The notes under the pieces are model-generated. The model ran no database searches. It was not told the DNA's origin and saw nothing but the letters and a program-made list of their open reading frames with translations. 64,000 bases of DNA, taken from contig DASWHF010000147.1 of assembly GCA_036393295.1 (NCBI GenBank), forward strand, positions 1 through 64,000, written 5' to 3'. A program made the translations under genes and the position numbers. How positions within the stretch are numbered: the stretch's first letter is position 1; each line of letters begins with the position of its first letter. The DNA is from DASWHF01 sp036393295. Lineage in GTDB: Bacteria; Pseudomonadota; Gammaproteobacteria; Acidiferrobacterales; UBA6901. Positions 1 through 8,654 of this stretch are shown here, in pieces.

Positions 1-27
1 GATTGAGAACGCCGCTGGTGGTATTGG

Positions 28-1539
28 ATGGAGGAATCAAAGTCCTGGAGGTGCGGGACCGAGTTGGCGCTGCGTCGAATTCGAAATCATTTTCCGGAAC
101 GGCTTATGACGAATCAAGCATTGATCGACAAATATCTTCCCGAGCACACGTTTAGCGAGTTTCATGACATCGTCATCGACAGCGGTTCAATCGAGGACGT
201 TTATGAAATTGCGCGTGATGTCGATTTATCGAAATCCAGCATTATCCCGTTGCTTTTCAGATTAAGAGGGTTGCCCACGAAAAAAATGAATGCCCTAGGC
301 TTCATTTCCGCCATGGGCTTCTCCAATATCGAGGAGACATTTCCGACCGAAAACCTGGTTGGATATTGGAAAACCAAAAAAATTGAACCGGTTAGTGATC
401 GGCAGGATTTTATAAACAAGCCTATAGGTGCGAAATTGAAAGTGGGTTTCAGCTTTCAGTTCGCCAAACTCAATTCAAACCAAGTCAAGGTCAGTACGGA
501 AACCCGGGTGCTCTGTATCGGACCCAGGACCAAATTCACGTATGCGTTTTATTGGTTTGCAATCAGGCCCTTTAGCGGGCTCATCAGGAAAGAGATTCTT
601 CGAATCATCAAACACCAAGCAGAGTTGTGCTCAATCCCGAAGCCTCCGAGCGCAATGTCATACCCCAAGCACGAAATGGTGGCCAAGATTCCCGCCTTCG
701 TTCTTTTCCCCTTGCGAATTTTTTATCAAATCGTTGGACGCGCGCTCCCTCGTGTTGCGGTTTTTTCCTTCAAGTCATTGCTGTCCAGCTTTCCCAGAAA
801 GCCTCTTAACCCGAAGGAGAGGGAGTTCCTGAAAACAGCGACGCCCCTGACGTTTCAGTGCGGGGATACCGTATTGGCGGGATACTCCTTTGGCGAAGGC
901 CCCGTCATTTTGATGGTGCACGGTCTGTTGGGAAGCGCGGCCAATTTTCGTACCATGATCCCGAGCTTAGTCGAGCACGGATTTCGGGTAATTGCGTTCG
1001 ATTCAGCAAACCATGGCAATTCCCCTGACGGCGTGGCGTTTTCCAATCGGTCCATCAAGCATCTTGAGGAGGTCATCAATCAGCTTGGAGACATTCACGC
1101 GATAATAAGCCATTCAGCGGGCACCTACCTCGTGATGATGGCCCTGTTAAACTTCCCCGCCTCATACACCTTGCAGAAATGCGTATACATGGCCGCGTTT
1201 CCCGACGCAAAAGGGACCTTGTTGACGTTTATGGACTACTTTTGGGTTCCCAAAAATATTTATCCAGAACTTTGCCGGTGGTTTGAGGAAATTGGCGGCG
1301 GCACTCCGTTTGAGAAGCAGTCACTCGAAACCTGCTTGCCGCGCCATCGAACTCCTGGCAAACCATCTCGTTTATTCATTCATGACAAAGATGATAAACA
1401 GATCCCGTTTGTTCGGACTCAAGAAATGCTGGCCGGGGATCCCACCGCTGAATTATTCGTTACTCAAGGATTGGAGCATTTCAAGATTTTAAGAGAAGAG
1501 AAGGTCATAGGAAAAATTGTGGATTTTTTGAAGCAATAG
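28..1539 (+). CDS. DUF2867-like / alpha-beta hydrolase fusion protein
   Basis: A two-part protein of 503 residues. The N-terminal part (about residues 27-205) looks like the DUF2867/SRPBCC-like family, with a typical ending TETRVLCIG then FYWFAIRPFSGLIRKEIL. The C-terminal part (about 275-503) is an alpha/beta hydrolase: oxyanion region VHGLLGSAANF, nucleophile elbow SHSAGT, a likely acid Asp in FIHDKDDKQIP and a likely His in GLEHFK. The first ATG follows an in-frame TGA at bases 4-6, but the Met at base 106 starts at the conserved part and may be the true start. The gene lies beside polyketide accessory genes, so a type II thioesterase or ester hydrolase role is inferred, not shown. Codons are AT-richer than in the right half of the window. 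Confidence 0.8.
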   Translation: MEESKSWRCGTELALRRIRNHFPERLMTNQALIDKYLPEHTFSEFHDIVIDSGSIEDVYEIARDVDLSKSSIIPLLFRLRGLPTKKMNALGFISAMGFSNIEETFPTENLVGYWKTKKIEPVSDRQDFINKPIGAKLKVGFSFQFAKLNSNQVKVSTETRVLCIGPRTKFTYAFYWFAIRPFSGLIRKEILRIIKHQAELCSIPKPPSAMSYPKHEMVAKIPAFVLFPLRIFYQIVGRALPRVAVFSFKSLLSSFPRKPLNPKEREFLKTATPLTFQCGDTVLAGYSFGEGPVILMVHGLLGSAANFRTMIPSLVEHGFRVIAFDSANHGNSPDGVAFSNRSIKHLEEVINQLGDIHAIISHSAGTYLVMMALLNFPASYTLQKCVYMAAFPDAKGTLLTFMDYFWVPKNIYPELCRWFEEIGGGTPFEKQSLETCLPRHRTPGKPSRLFIHDKDDKQIPFVRTQEMLAGDPTAELFVTQGLEHFKILREEKVIGKIVDFLKQ

Positions 1540-1673
1540 AGCCCCTCAGAACAGTAGCGGCCGCGATTGAGTCGAGCAGTTGGGCGCGGCAACCCGGGAT
1601 CTGGAGTAGTGCGGATCACCATGTTGCCATCGACAATGTGGTGACGATGCATGAGGAAATATGCCCGGGGGTC

Positions 1674-2432
1674 CTAATTCGTATATATACAAAGCAGGTC
1701 CTTTCTGGATGTCCGCGTTTCGGAGGGGGAGCCAAAGGCATTGTTAACGTAGAGAATTCCGTTCAAGCGCACCTGTCGATTGACATGGCTATGGCCGTAG
1801 ACGTGGATCTGAGGGTTTAGCGCCCTGATTTGCTTTTCAAGCTTCGGGCTTCCCATTACCGGATAAAGATATCGAAAAGATTTAGGAATATACTCGGGCA
1901 AAAGGTCGATGCGCGGCAGAAAATGGGAGAACGTGATGAGGGCGCCACTATTGAGCTTTCGAGTAATCGCGTTTTTGTTCACAAAAAACTCAGTGACGTC
2001 TTTCATGTTCCAATCGGGCGGCCATGCGCAGGCCTTGAAGTCCATCCAGGCGCTGAGCAGCTGCGCGTCGGGTTCGCCGAAGGCGAAGTCGTACCAACCA
2101 AGTAGAGGCACGATACACAGTCCCTCGCAGTGAGTCGGTTCCATCATAATCCCTGTTTCGGCCGCAAGTTTGAGTATGCGTTGATATTTGCTGACCGAAT
2201 CGGGTATTTCGCTTCTATTGACCCACAGGTCATGGTTTCCGGGGACAAAGACCACCCGGCGGAACTTGCGGGTGAGCCGAAGGAAACAACGCTCCATTAG
2301 GCGCAGGTTTTCGGAAACATCTCCGGCGAGGAGTAGAGTATCATCTTGAAAATCGGCGTCCGAGAGGTCGGACACCCATTGTTCGTTTTCGCGGTAGTCG
2401 ACGTGAATATCCGAAAGAGCAAAAACTCTCAC
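1674..2432 (-). CDS. calcineurin-like metallophosphoesterase
   Basis: A 252-residue protein with the full metal-binding set of the calcineurin-like phosphoesterases, in order: SDIHVDY near the N-terminus, GDVSENL, GNHDLW, a lone His in FSHFLPR, and GHSHVNR near the C-terminus. These residues bind two divalent metals in known family members. No signal peptide or membrane segment is seen, so it is probably cytoplasmic. It is convergent with the hydrolase at its right-hand neighbour's left and divergent from the acyltransferase gene. The substrate cannot be told from sequence. It may be a passenger of the polyketide locus. Confidence 0.85.
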   Translation of the reverse strand: MRVFALSDIHVDYRENEQWVSDLSDADFQDDTLLLAGDVSENLRLMERCFLRLTRKFRRVVFVPGNHDLWVNRSEIPDSVSKYQRILKLAAETGIMMEPTHCEGLCIVPLLGWYDFAFGEPDAQLLSAWMDFKACAWPPDWNMKDVTEFFVNKNAITRKLNSGALITFSHFLPRIDLLPEYIPKSFRYLYPVMGSPKLEKQIRALNPQIHVYGHSHVNRQVRLNGILYVNNAFGSPSETRTSRKDLLCIYTN

Positions 2433-2506
2433 CGTAAGCTCCCAATTTCATTCGGCTGGTTCAAGCGGTGAATCGTTCAAGCGTTGAACTTATTGGTGGT
2501 AACAGC

Positions 2507-2746
2507 ATGCTAGATCTAAGAGCGTGTTTCATTCCGTTTTTCCTGTTCATTACTTTTAAACAGTCCTCGTGGGCGTTTCGCTGGGGAAAGAGTTTTTTGG
2601 ATGCACTTGCAAGCAACCGGATCATGTCCCTGACCATGAGGTTTGGTAGTTTCGTCGGCAGTTCGACCGTTCTGGGGGTTGAAAAATCGGATCTGGAAAA
2701 TGTGTTCTTGGGTTTGCGCAAACGGATGGCCATGGTGGCGGCATGA
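2507..2746 (+). CDS. small hypothetical protein, possibly coupled to the acyltransferase
   Basis: A 79-residue reading frame (MLDLRACFIPFFLFITFKQ at its start). Its TGA overlaps the ATG of the acyltransferase as ATGA at 2743-2746, the arrangement of translationally coupled genes. A GTG 39 bases upstream is an alternative start. A hydrophobic stretch lies near the N-terminus and an Arg/Lys-rich stretch near the end. No family is recognised and the ribosome site (GGTGGT) is weak. It fills the only gap in front of the acyltransferase; it may equally be a chance frame. Confidence 0.3.
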   Translation: MLDLRACFIPFFLFITFKQSSWAFRWGKSFLDALASNRIMSLTMRFGSFVGSSTVLGVEKSDLENVFLGLRKRMAMVAA

Positions 2747-3705
2747 GCAAACCGGAGCATTCCCGCAAGCCAAAAATGGTATTCCTATTTCCAGGCCAGG
2801 GCTCCCAGTACTATCAAATGGGAAGGGAGCTTTTTGATGGAGACAAAGGATTTCGAGAGCTAATGACTAGTCTCGACGACTGGTACCAGAGGAGAGAAGG
2901 GTATTCTTTGATTGAGGAGTTGTATGGCCCCAAATCGATCCAAGTACCGCTGGTAGACATTCGGTACAGCCATCCACTTGTAGTTTTGGTTGAATATTCC
3001 CTCGCCATGGTCCTGCTGCGGAATGGGTTGGAACCGGACCTGGTGATCGGATTCAGTCTTGGAGAATATTCCGCTCATGCGTTCGCCGGCAGAATGACGA
3101 TCCACCGTGCCCTGGAAATGGCTGCTCGCCAAGCGGAGTGGGCCGGTGCCCATGTTGAGGACGGGTTTCTTATGGCGGTGCTGGAGCATCGGCACTTCTA
3201 CGATGAGAATCCAGATGTCAAATGGCTAGCCTATCTAGCAGGGGTGAGCTTTCCGGGGGCCATTGTATTGGCCGGCGCGCGGCGGAACTTGGGAGCGCTC
3301 GAAAATGCGCTGAGAACCCGACGCGTTTCATATCAAGTTCTTCCGGTTCGTGTGCCGTTCCATAGCCCATTGTTGGAGCCGATGCGTAACCACTGGATGG
3401 GGTATTTCGGAAGTGACACGGCATGCCAGGAAAGATTGCCAATATTGAAGCAGTTTACCGAGCCCCGCTCCGGCAGCTATGCCAAGTCCCTGTGGAGAGC
3501 GGTCAGAGAGCCGGGGGAATTCCAGTCCCTGCTGGAACGACTCGATGCCGACGAACCCCATATTTTCGTGGATGTGGGGCCTTCGGGGACTCTGGCGAAC
3601 TGGGTCAAACATGGAGGTAGAGGGCGCGAGTGCTGGCAGGCTCTGAGCATTCTCTCTCCGCTAGGAGGTGATTTAACTCGATTCAAGAAAATTATATTGC
3701 CCTGA
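2743..3705 (+). CDS. stand-alone malonyl/acyl-CoA:ACP acyltransferase, trans-AT PKS type
   Basis: A 320-residue acyltransferase of the FabD/trans-AT family. Motifs: N-terminal FPGQGSQYYQMG, nucleophile elbow GFSLGEYSAHA (Ser about residue 104; the usual GHSxGE has Phe in place of His) and the catalytic His in VPFHSPLLEPM. In the pathway it would load malonyl units onto acyl carrier proteins of AT-less polyketide modules, or act as an acyl hydrolase if it is the PedC-like type. The Phe in the elbow and the unusual context leave both open. A housekeeping FabD would normally sit with fabH/fabG/acpP, which are absent here. Acceptor ACPs and ketosynthases are not in the window. Confidence 0.85.
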   Translation: MSKPEHSRKPKMVFLFPGQGSQYYQMGRELFDGDKGFRELMTSLDDWYQRREGYSLIEELYGPKSIQVPLVDIRYSHPLVVLVEYSLAMVLLRNGLEPDLVIGFSLGEYSAHAFAGRMTIHRALEMAARQAEWAGAHVEDGFLMAVLEHRHFYDENPDVKWLAYLAGVSFPGAIVLAGARRNLGALENALRTRRVSYQVLPVRVPFHSPLLEPMRNHWMGYFGSDTACQERLPILKQFTEPRSGSYAKSLWRAVREPGEFQSLLERLDADEPHIFVDVGPSGTLANWVKHGGRGRECWQALSILSPLGGDLTRFKKIILP

Positions 3706-3984
3706 ACCTTCCCACAAAAAGCGATAGGAATTAAACGTAGAGGGAGGAAGGAGGCGATCGCGATACCAGCCTGTAGAAGTACGTAAGATTCTTGATGTGG
3801 CCTGAGCCATTATCTAATCACACAACTCATTCCAGGCATAAGGTAAGTTGTTGTTCGAATACTCCTCTATCGAATCCCATTCGTGCTCATTGCGCCCCGG
3901 GAACGGACCGTTTTAGTCTTCTTATTTGAATCCACTTTACGAATATTACGTTATAATTCAACGAGTTGAATAAGTATTTCGCAC

Positions 3985-5259
3985 TCAGAACGTGAATCGA
4001 ATCTCGCCGAATACCAGGGAATTCGATCTCAGGCGACCATAAAAACTTTGTGGGTCGCCGCGAAACACATCTGCGCCGAGTGTACCGATCCATCGGTCGG
4101 TAAACGCGTAGCTCAATTTAGGGCGGACGACGTAGTCGTGGCGCGGCCAGCTGTAGACTGCCACCAGCTCCGCATCGAGCGTCGTGTAGAACCACTTGTT
4201 GCTGATACGGGCGGCCAAGCCATACGTATTACGATCCAGCTGGTTGGTGATGATGGCTTCCTGGACAGCGACCATGCGCACAAGGGGATCGGTGATCTCG
4301 TTGGCATTCTTGAAGTCGGAGACATGTCGCACGAATGCTTGCAGATTGACGTTCAGGTACTCGAAAAAAGTTCTGTCACCGCCCGCGACAAGATAGAAGA
4401 GCGAGTTCATGACAAAAGGATCGACGCCACTCGTGTCCTCGGTTCGGGTGTAGGCGGCCTCGGCGCGCAGACCATAACGGCCTACTGTAGTGGCCAAATC
4501 GGCGCCGACGACGCGTGTGGGCAGATGACGCAGGGAGAGAACAAGACCACTCGGTTCGATCGCCGCAATGCCGATATCGACGTTAAGATTGAAGCCGTCC
4601 AAATATGACAGCGACCAATCGATCGCGGCACCGGACTGCTCAAGTCTGACGGCCCACGAGCGCCGATGCGTTTCGACTTCCTCGCTGAGACGAATCCCGG
4701 GAGTCGCGGCGATTGGTACGACATTAGGCTCGAATTCAGGCGACCAGATGGCGGTAAATGAAAGACTATCTAGGTGATAGGCGCCTTTCACCATGAAGGT
4801 ACCAAAACGCTGATCGGTATCTTCGGGAACCAACAGAGTGAAATCACGGGGCGTTATATTGTCGGTTGGGTTCAGCCGATCAGCTCGTCCCCAGATCAGA
4901 AGTTGTCGTCCGACACGGAGATCCACGTTTCCGTACGACGATTCGAGGTAAAACTCGCGCACCCGTTCCGGTTGCCCGCTTCCGGGAAAGGCATGATTGC
5001 CATGCCGACCATCGAAAACGATGTTGCCAAAATCACCGAGCTGCGGTGCCGCCTTGAGCCACACCGAGCCGACGGCGAGATCGTGGCGGTCGTCGAGATT
5101 CCGCGAACCACTCCAGTACCCGCCGCGCAATGAGCCGGAGAGGTTGATCCAGGACAGCGTGTCCTCCAAAGCCGTATTCGGAATCAACCCTTCGGTCGCC
5201 GTGGCAGTGGTTGTGGAAACTATGGTGGCGAAAGCAAATCCGATACTCCATTGCCTCAT
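3985..5259 (-). CDS. outer-membrane beta-barrel protein coupled to the RND transporter
   Basis: A 424-residue protein with a signal peptide (FAFATIVSTTTATATEG) and alternating amphipathic strands ending in a C-terminal aromatic residue (EIRFTF), typical of outer-membrane barrels; a DUF1302-like family is likely. Its ATG overlaps the TGA of the upstream RND gene as ATGA (5256-5259), so the two are probably translated together. MMPL/RND transporter plus LolA-like protein plus a barrel of this sort is a recurring proteobacterial set. By inference it is the outer-membrane partner for export of a lipophilic product. About 280 bases to its left, up to the convergent acyltransferase, hold nothing I recognise. 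Confidence 0.75.
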   Translation of the reverse strand: MRQWSIGFAFATIVSTTTATATEGLIPNTALEDTLSWINLSGSLRGGYWSGSRNLDDRHDLAVGSVWLKAAPQLGDFGNIVFDGRHGNHAFPGSGQPERVREFYLESSYGNVDLRVGRQLLIWGRADRLNPTDNITPRDFTLLVPEDTDQRFGTFMVKGAYHLDSLSFTAIWSPEFEPNVVPIAATPGIRLSEEVETHRRSWAVRLEQSGAAIDWSLSYLDGFNLNVDIGIAAIEPSGLVLSLRHLPTRVVGADLATTVGRYGLRAEAAYTRTEDTSGVDPFVMNSLFYLVAGGDRTFFEYLNVNLQAFVRHVSDFKNANEITDPLVRMVAVQEAIITNQLDRNTYGLAARISNKWFYTTLDAELVAVYSWPRHDYVVRPKLSYAFTDRWIGTLGADVFRGDPQSFYGRLRSNSLVFGEIRFTF

Positions 5260-8200
5260 CGCTCCCGCTCCATGTAGCGGGTGGTGAAGTAGTCATCCCT
5301 GACGTTTTGGTTGGCACGGAAGTTTTCGAACTCGATAGCAGTCTGATGACTGGTCTGTACGTTTTCCGCCTCGAGTTTCATCGGCTGCCATTTATTCCGC
5401 TCTTTATCTACGAGCTGGACGTCCGACGCTTTGGTGGTCTTGAGCAATTGCCCGGAGACGTCGTAAAATTTCCCCTTGACGGTGACAAAATTGTCCTTGA
5501 GTATCCAACCGACTCGTTTGGAGTAGCCGGAGTCGTTCTTTACCTGCTCCGTCTTTGGCGTACTTTCGATGACCCAGGCGGGTTTGGCATCGACCACGTC
5601 TTCCTTCACGATTCGGTGATTCCATTCGCCGACCTTATGTCCCAGGATGTCGCCGTAGGAAAAGTCGGTGCCGACAAAGCTGTTCTTCTTGTTGCTGGAT
5701 ACAAGGCGGCGGACTTTCTTGAGTGCAGGCAGGTACACCCAGATGTCATCATTCTTGTCGCTGTGCTCGATCAGCAACGTCACGGTGCCCTTGATATCGG
5801 GCGGCGAAAGAAAGCGGGTCATACGCATGGTGTCGTTGTTGGATCCGTGGAGTTTCGTGGTACCGAAGGTCTTGCGAACCCGCTGCTGACCACTTTTGTT
5901 GATCAGTGTGAATGTCGCGTTGGATACCGAATCGAGAACCTTAGATACCACGTAGTTTTTCTCCATGATTTCTATTGCGCCAAGTTCTCCCGCCGAGCCC
6001 TCGCGCGGCAACAGGGAAAATGCGATGAAGACCAACAACAGCGGCACCGTTCTCGCCGCCGCATGTTTGAACTGCGACTTCCGTGGACGGAACACAAAAT
6101 TGGGACGAAATTGCAGGATCAACGACGGAATGAGCGTCAGGGCGGCGAATACGCTCGCGATCATCGAGGTCGCGATCAACATGCCGAGCCAGACATGGAT
6201 ATAGAAGCCCTTCGAGAGCAGCAGCACGCTGTAGCCTACCGCTACCGCCGAGGCAACGAACAGACTGGCCTTGCCCGCTGTGGCGAGCACCTTGCGCACG
6301 GCGTCATGCTCTGCAGTGCCCTGTGACAGCTCCTCGCGCATGCGGTAAATGAGATAGATAGCGTAGTCCGCACCGATGCCGATCGCCATCGCTGAACTCA
6401 AGGAATTAGGGATGTTCAGGAGAATCCCACCCCAACCGAGCATCATGCCGAAGTTCACCAACACGGCGAGTAGCAGAGGCAACAGCACGAGCGCGCCTGC
6501 AAGTGGCGAGCGAAACACCAACGATGCGACGACAAATATCACGCCGGCGAGTTGAGCGATATTGAGGATTTTGTCGCGCACTATTGTCTCATTGAGGGCC
6601 GAGGCACCCGGTACGCTGCCACCGATCTTGAAGTGCACCGTATCAGGAAAGTGCCCGGCCGCGAAGGCCTGGAGCTTCGGGACGAGCCTGGAGAGGTCGG
6701 CGGTACTGCCGCTCTTCAGGAACACATTGATATTGGCTGCCCGATAATCGTAGTCCACGTAACTGTCGAAATCGCCCGGTTCGCCAGAGATGGAGTAGAG
6801 GAAGAGATATTGGGAGATCAACTGCTGGCTGTCGGGGATCTTATTGAACGCGGGATCGTCTCCGTGCATCGCCTGATTCATACGACGCACAAAATTGGCC
6901 AGCGAGAGCGTCTTGCCGACGTGTGGCTGGGTTTCCAGGAATCGCTGCGTGGCATCCATCGCCTGGAGTACTCGCGGGTCTTTGATTGCGTCGGCTTGAT
7001 CGCCCACCACCATGAAATAGAGCCGCTCTGTACCTCCCAGGCGCTCATTCAGCGCCGCATCGTCTTTGACGAATTGCCAGTCGTCGGAAAACATCGATTT
7101 TGCCGAGTTGTCGACTGCGATCCGACTCATGCCGATCAATGCAACCGCTGTGAGCACTGCAACGGATAGGTAAATCCAGCGCCGGGTGGGGCTGATGACC
7201 CAGCCTGCGATGGTGTCGGTGATACGATCCCATACGGTAATTTCGCTCTCGTGTTTCATCTCTTTCATGCCGGGCGCGGGCAGCAGGCTGCGCAACGCCG
7301 GGGTGAATGTCAACTCGATAATAAGCGCACTCAGGATTCCCACGCCGGCGAGAAAGCCGAACGTCTTCACCACCAGAATCTCGAAGATCATGAGCGAAAA
7401 AAAGGCAATCGCGGCGACTCCGCCCGCCGTCAACATGACGGGCGCAATTTTGGTGATTGACTGGATGACCGCGCGCTTGTTTGCCTCCTCGGGGGTCAAC
7501 GATGTCGTTTGGCGGAGATGATGATACTCCTCGTAATAGCGCTTAAGTAGCTGTACCGCGTGACCGGCAGCGACGGCCAGAATCAGGATCGGTGTCGTCA
7601 CATTGAACGCGTCGAGCGGAATTCCGGACGCGCCCATGATGCCAATGGCCCAGGCGATCGCGAGCAAGGCGGTCGCAAGCGGCAGCAGCAGGCCTTGGAC
7701 GGTGCGGAATGCCTCGAAGTGAATCAGGCCAACGAGTAGGATAGCGATGGGCACGAGGAATACCATGCGCTGTGAGAATGCCTCGATCTTGGCGAGGTAC
7801 GACGGATTTCCGCTGACGTTGATCTCGATCGCTTCGCTTCGCTCTTGATCCACGATCGGCATCACAGCGTTTATGATCCCCTGGAAGCCGCCCGAACGGT
7901 CCTTGAATTCCGCGATAATGGCGGCGGTCTTGAAGTCTCTGGACACGATGGAGTTGATATAAGCCGGGTTACGCTCTAGTGCCCGTTTCAGGGCTGCCAT
8001 CTCTGCCGGTGTGCGGGGCACGGTCTCCATGAGCGGTTGGGCTTCCATCCCTTCGCTCGTGCCTATAATGTTCTTGGCGCGCCGCGCCGCGAGGGAAAGG
8101 ACATTCTCCTTCACTACGCGCGGGGTCTGCGTCAACGCCGTCGTGATGCGGTGTACGCTGTTGAGTACGTCGGGCTGGAAGATATCTCCCTGCTTCGGCG

Positions 8201-8411
8201 TGACGCCGATTACGACCACGAATCTCGAGCCGAATAGTCGCTCGGCAGCATTGCTTCCCTCGACATAAGGATGGGATTGCGGCAGCATGCGGTCGGTATC
8301 GATCTCGACGTGCAGATGTTTTGCCTGCACGACCAACAGCAAAGTAGTAACGGCAGTAAGAATCAGCACCAACCAACGGTAACGCACGATCCATTCAATG
8401 TAGCGCTGCAC
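5256..8411 (-). CDS. RND/MMPL-family exporter fused to a LolA-like outer-membrane lipoprotein-sorting domain
   Basis: A 1051-residue fusion. Residues 1-790 form an RND/MMPL permease: TM1 at about 12-28, a large periplasmic loop, two blocks of TM helices and the second-half signature AIGIGADYAIYLIYR. Residues about 808-1051 form a LolA-like outer-membrane lipoprotein-sorting domain (RMTRFLSPPDIKGT, DIWVYLPALKKVRRL, DFSYGDI). Between them lies TVPLLLVFIAFSLLPREGSAG, which looks like an old signal peptide left inside the protein, with no Met to serve as a separate start. The start is GTG with GGAGATAA upstream. The fused pair probably moves a lipophilic molecule from the inner membrane and hands it across the periplasm. 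The coupled barrel follows. Confidence 0.88.
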   Translation of the reverse strand: MQRYIEWIVRYRWLVLILTAVTTLLLVVQAKHLHVEIDTDRMLPQSHPYVEGSNAAERLFGSRFVVVIGVTPKQGDIFQPDVLNSVHRITTALTQTPRVVKENVLSLAARRAKNIIGTSEGMEAQPLMETVPRTPAEMAALKRALERNPAYINSIVSRDFKTAAIIAEFKDRSGGFQGIINAVMPIVDQERSEAIEINVSGNPSYLAKIEAFSQRMVFLVPIAILLVGLIHFEAFRTVQGLLLPLATALLAIAWAIGIMGASGIPLDAFNVTTPILILAVAAGHAVQLLKRYYEEYHHLRQTTSLTPEEANKRAVIQSITKIAPVMLTAGGVAAIAFFSLMIFEILVVKTFGFLAGVGILSALIIELTFTPALRSLLPAPGMKEMKHESEITVWDRITDTIAGWVISPTRRWIYLSVAVLTAVALIGMSRIAVDNSAKSMFSDDWQFVKDDAALNERLGGTERLYFMVVGDQADAIKDPRVLQAMDATQRFLETQPHVGKTLSLANFVRRMNQAMHGDDPAFNKIPDSQQLISQYLFLYSISGEPGDFDSYVDYDYRAANINVFLKSGSTADLSRLVPKLQAFAAGHFPDTVHFKIGGSVPGASALNETIVRDKILNIAQLAGVIFVVASLVFRSPLAGALVLLPLLLAVLVNFGMMLGWGGILLNIPNSLSSAMAIGIGADYAIYLIYRMREELSQGTAEHDAVRKVLATAGKASLFVASAVAVGYSVLLLSKGFYIHVWLGMLIATSMIASVFAALTLIPSLILQFRPNFVFRPRKSQFKHAAARTVPLLLVFIAFSLLPREGSAGELGAIEIMEKNYVVSKVLDSVSNATFTLINKSGQQRVRKTFGTTKLHGSNNDTMRMTRFLSPPDIKGTVTLLIEHSDKNDDIWVYLPALKKVRRLVSSNKKNSFVGTDFSYGDILGHKVGEWNHRIVKEDVVDAKPAWVIESTPKTEQVKNDSGYSKRVGWILKDNFVTVKGKFYDVSGQLLKTTKASDVQLVDKERNKWQPMKLEAENVQTSHQTAIEFENFRANQNVRDDYFTTRYMERER

Positions 8412-8654
8412 GATTATCTCCTAATGCATCCGAAGCGCAAACTGAGACTCCAAACCTTCGCCGAACGAGCGGACTTCTCGGCGCGTTGGGCGAATAGAAC
8501 GATGAGGCGGGTGAGCCGAGGTAAATTGAGCGGCGCGGATTCCGCCCGCGCATGCCGTTGCGATCCGGTCGCGGCCGCGTTGTTCCTTGCGGCGCGGACC
8601 AACCGGGATGAACATGCCGCGGCGCAGCGCATTCGCTTGTACGCCGAGGCATGA

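Noticed and set aside
1600..1820. Fragment with DHHVAIDNVVTMHEE in the gap after the hydrolase gene
   Set aside because: Looked like a gene remnant, but it has no upstream start or family match and runs into the opposite strand of the phosphoesterase gene.
3899..3914. Short palindrome AACGGACCGTTTT between two convergent genes as a terminator
   Set aside because: The stem has only five pairs around a one-base loop, which cannot form a real hairpin.
8412..8654. Short open frames between the antiporter and the RND gene
   Set aside because: Arg/Ala-rich with no start signal or homology; most likely non-coding.
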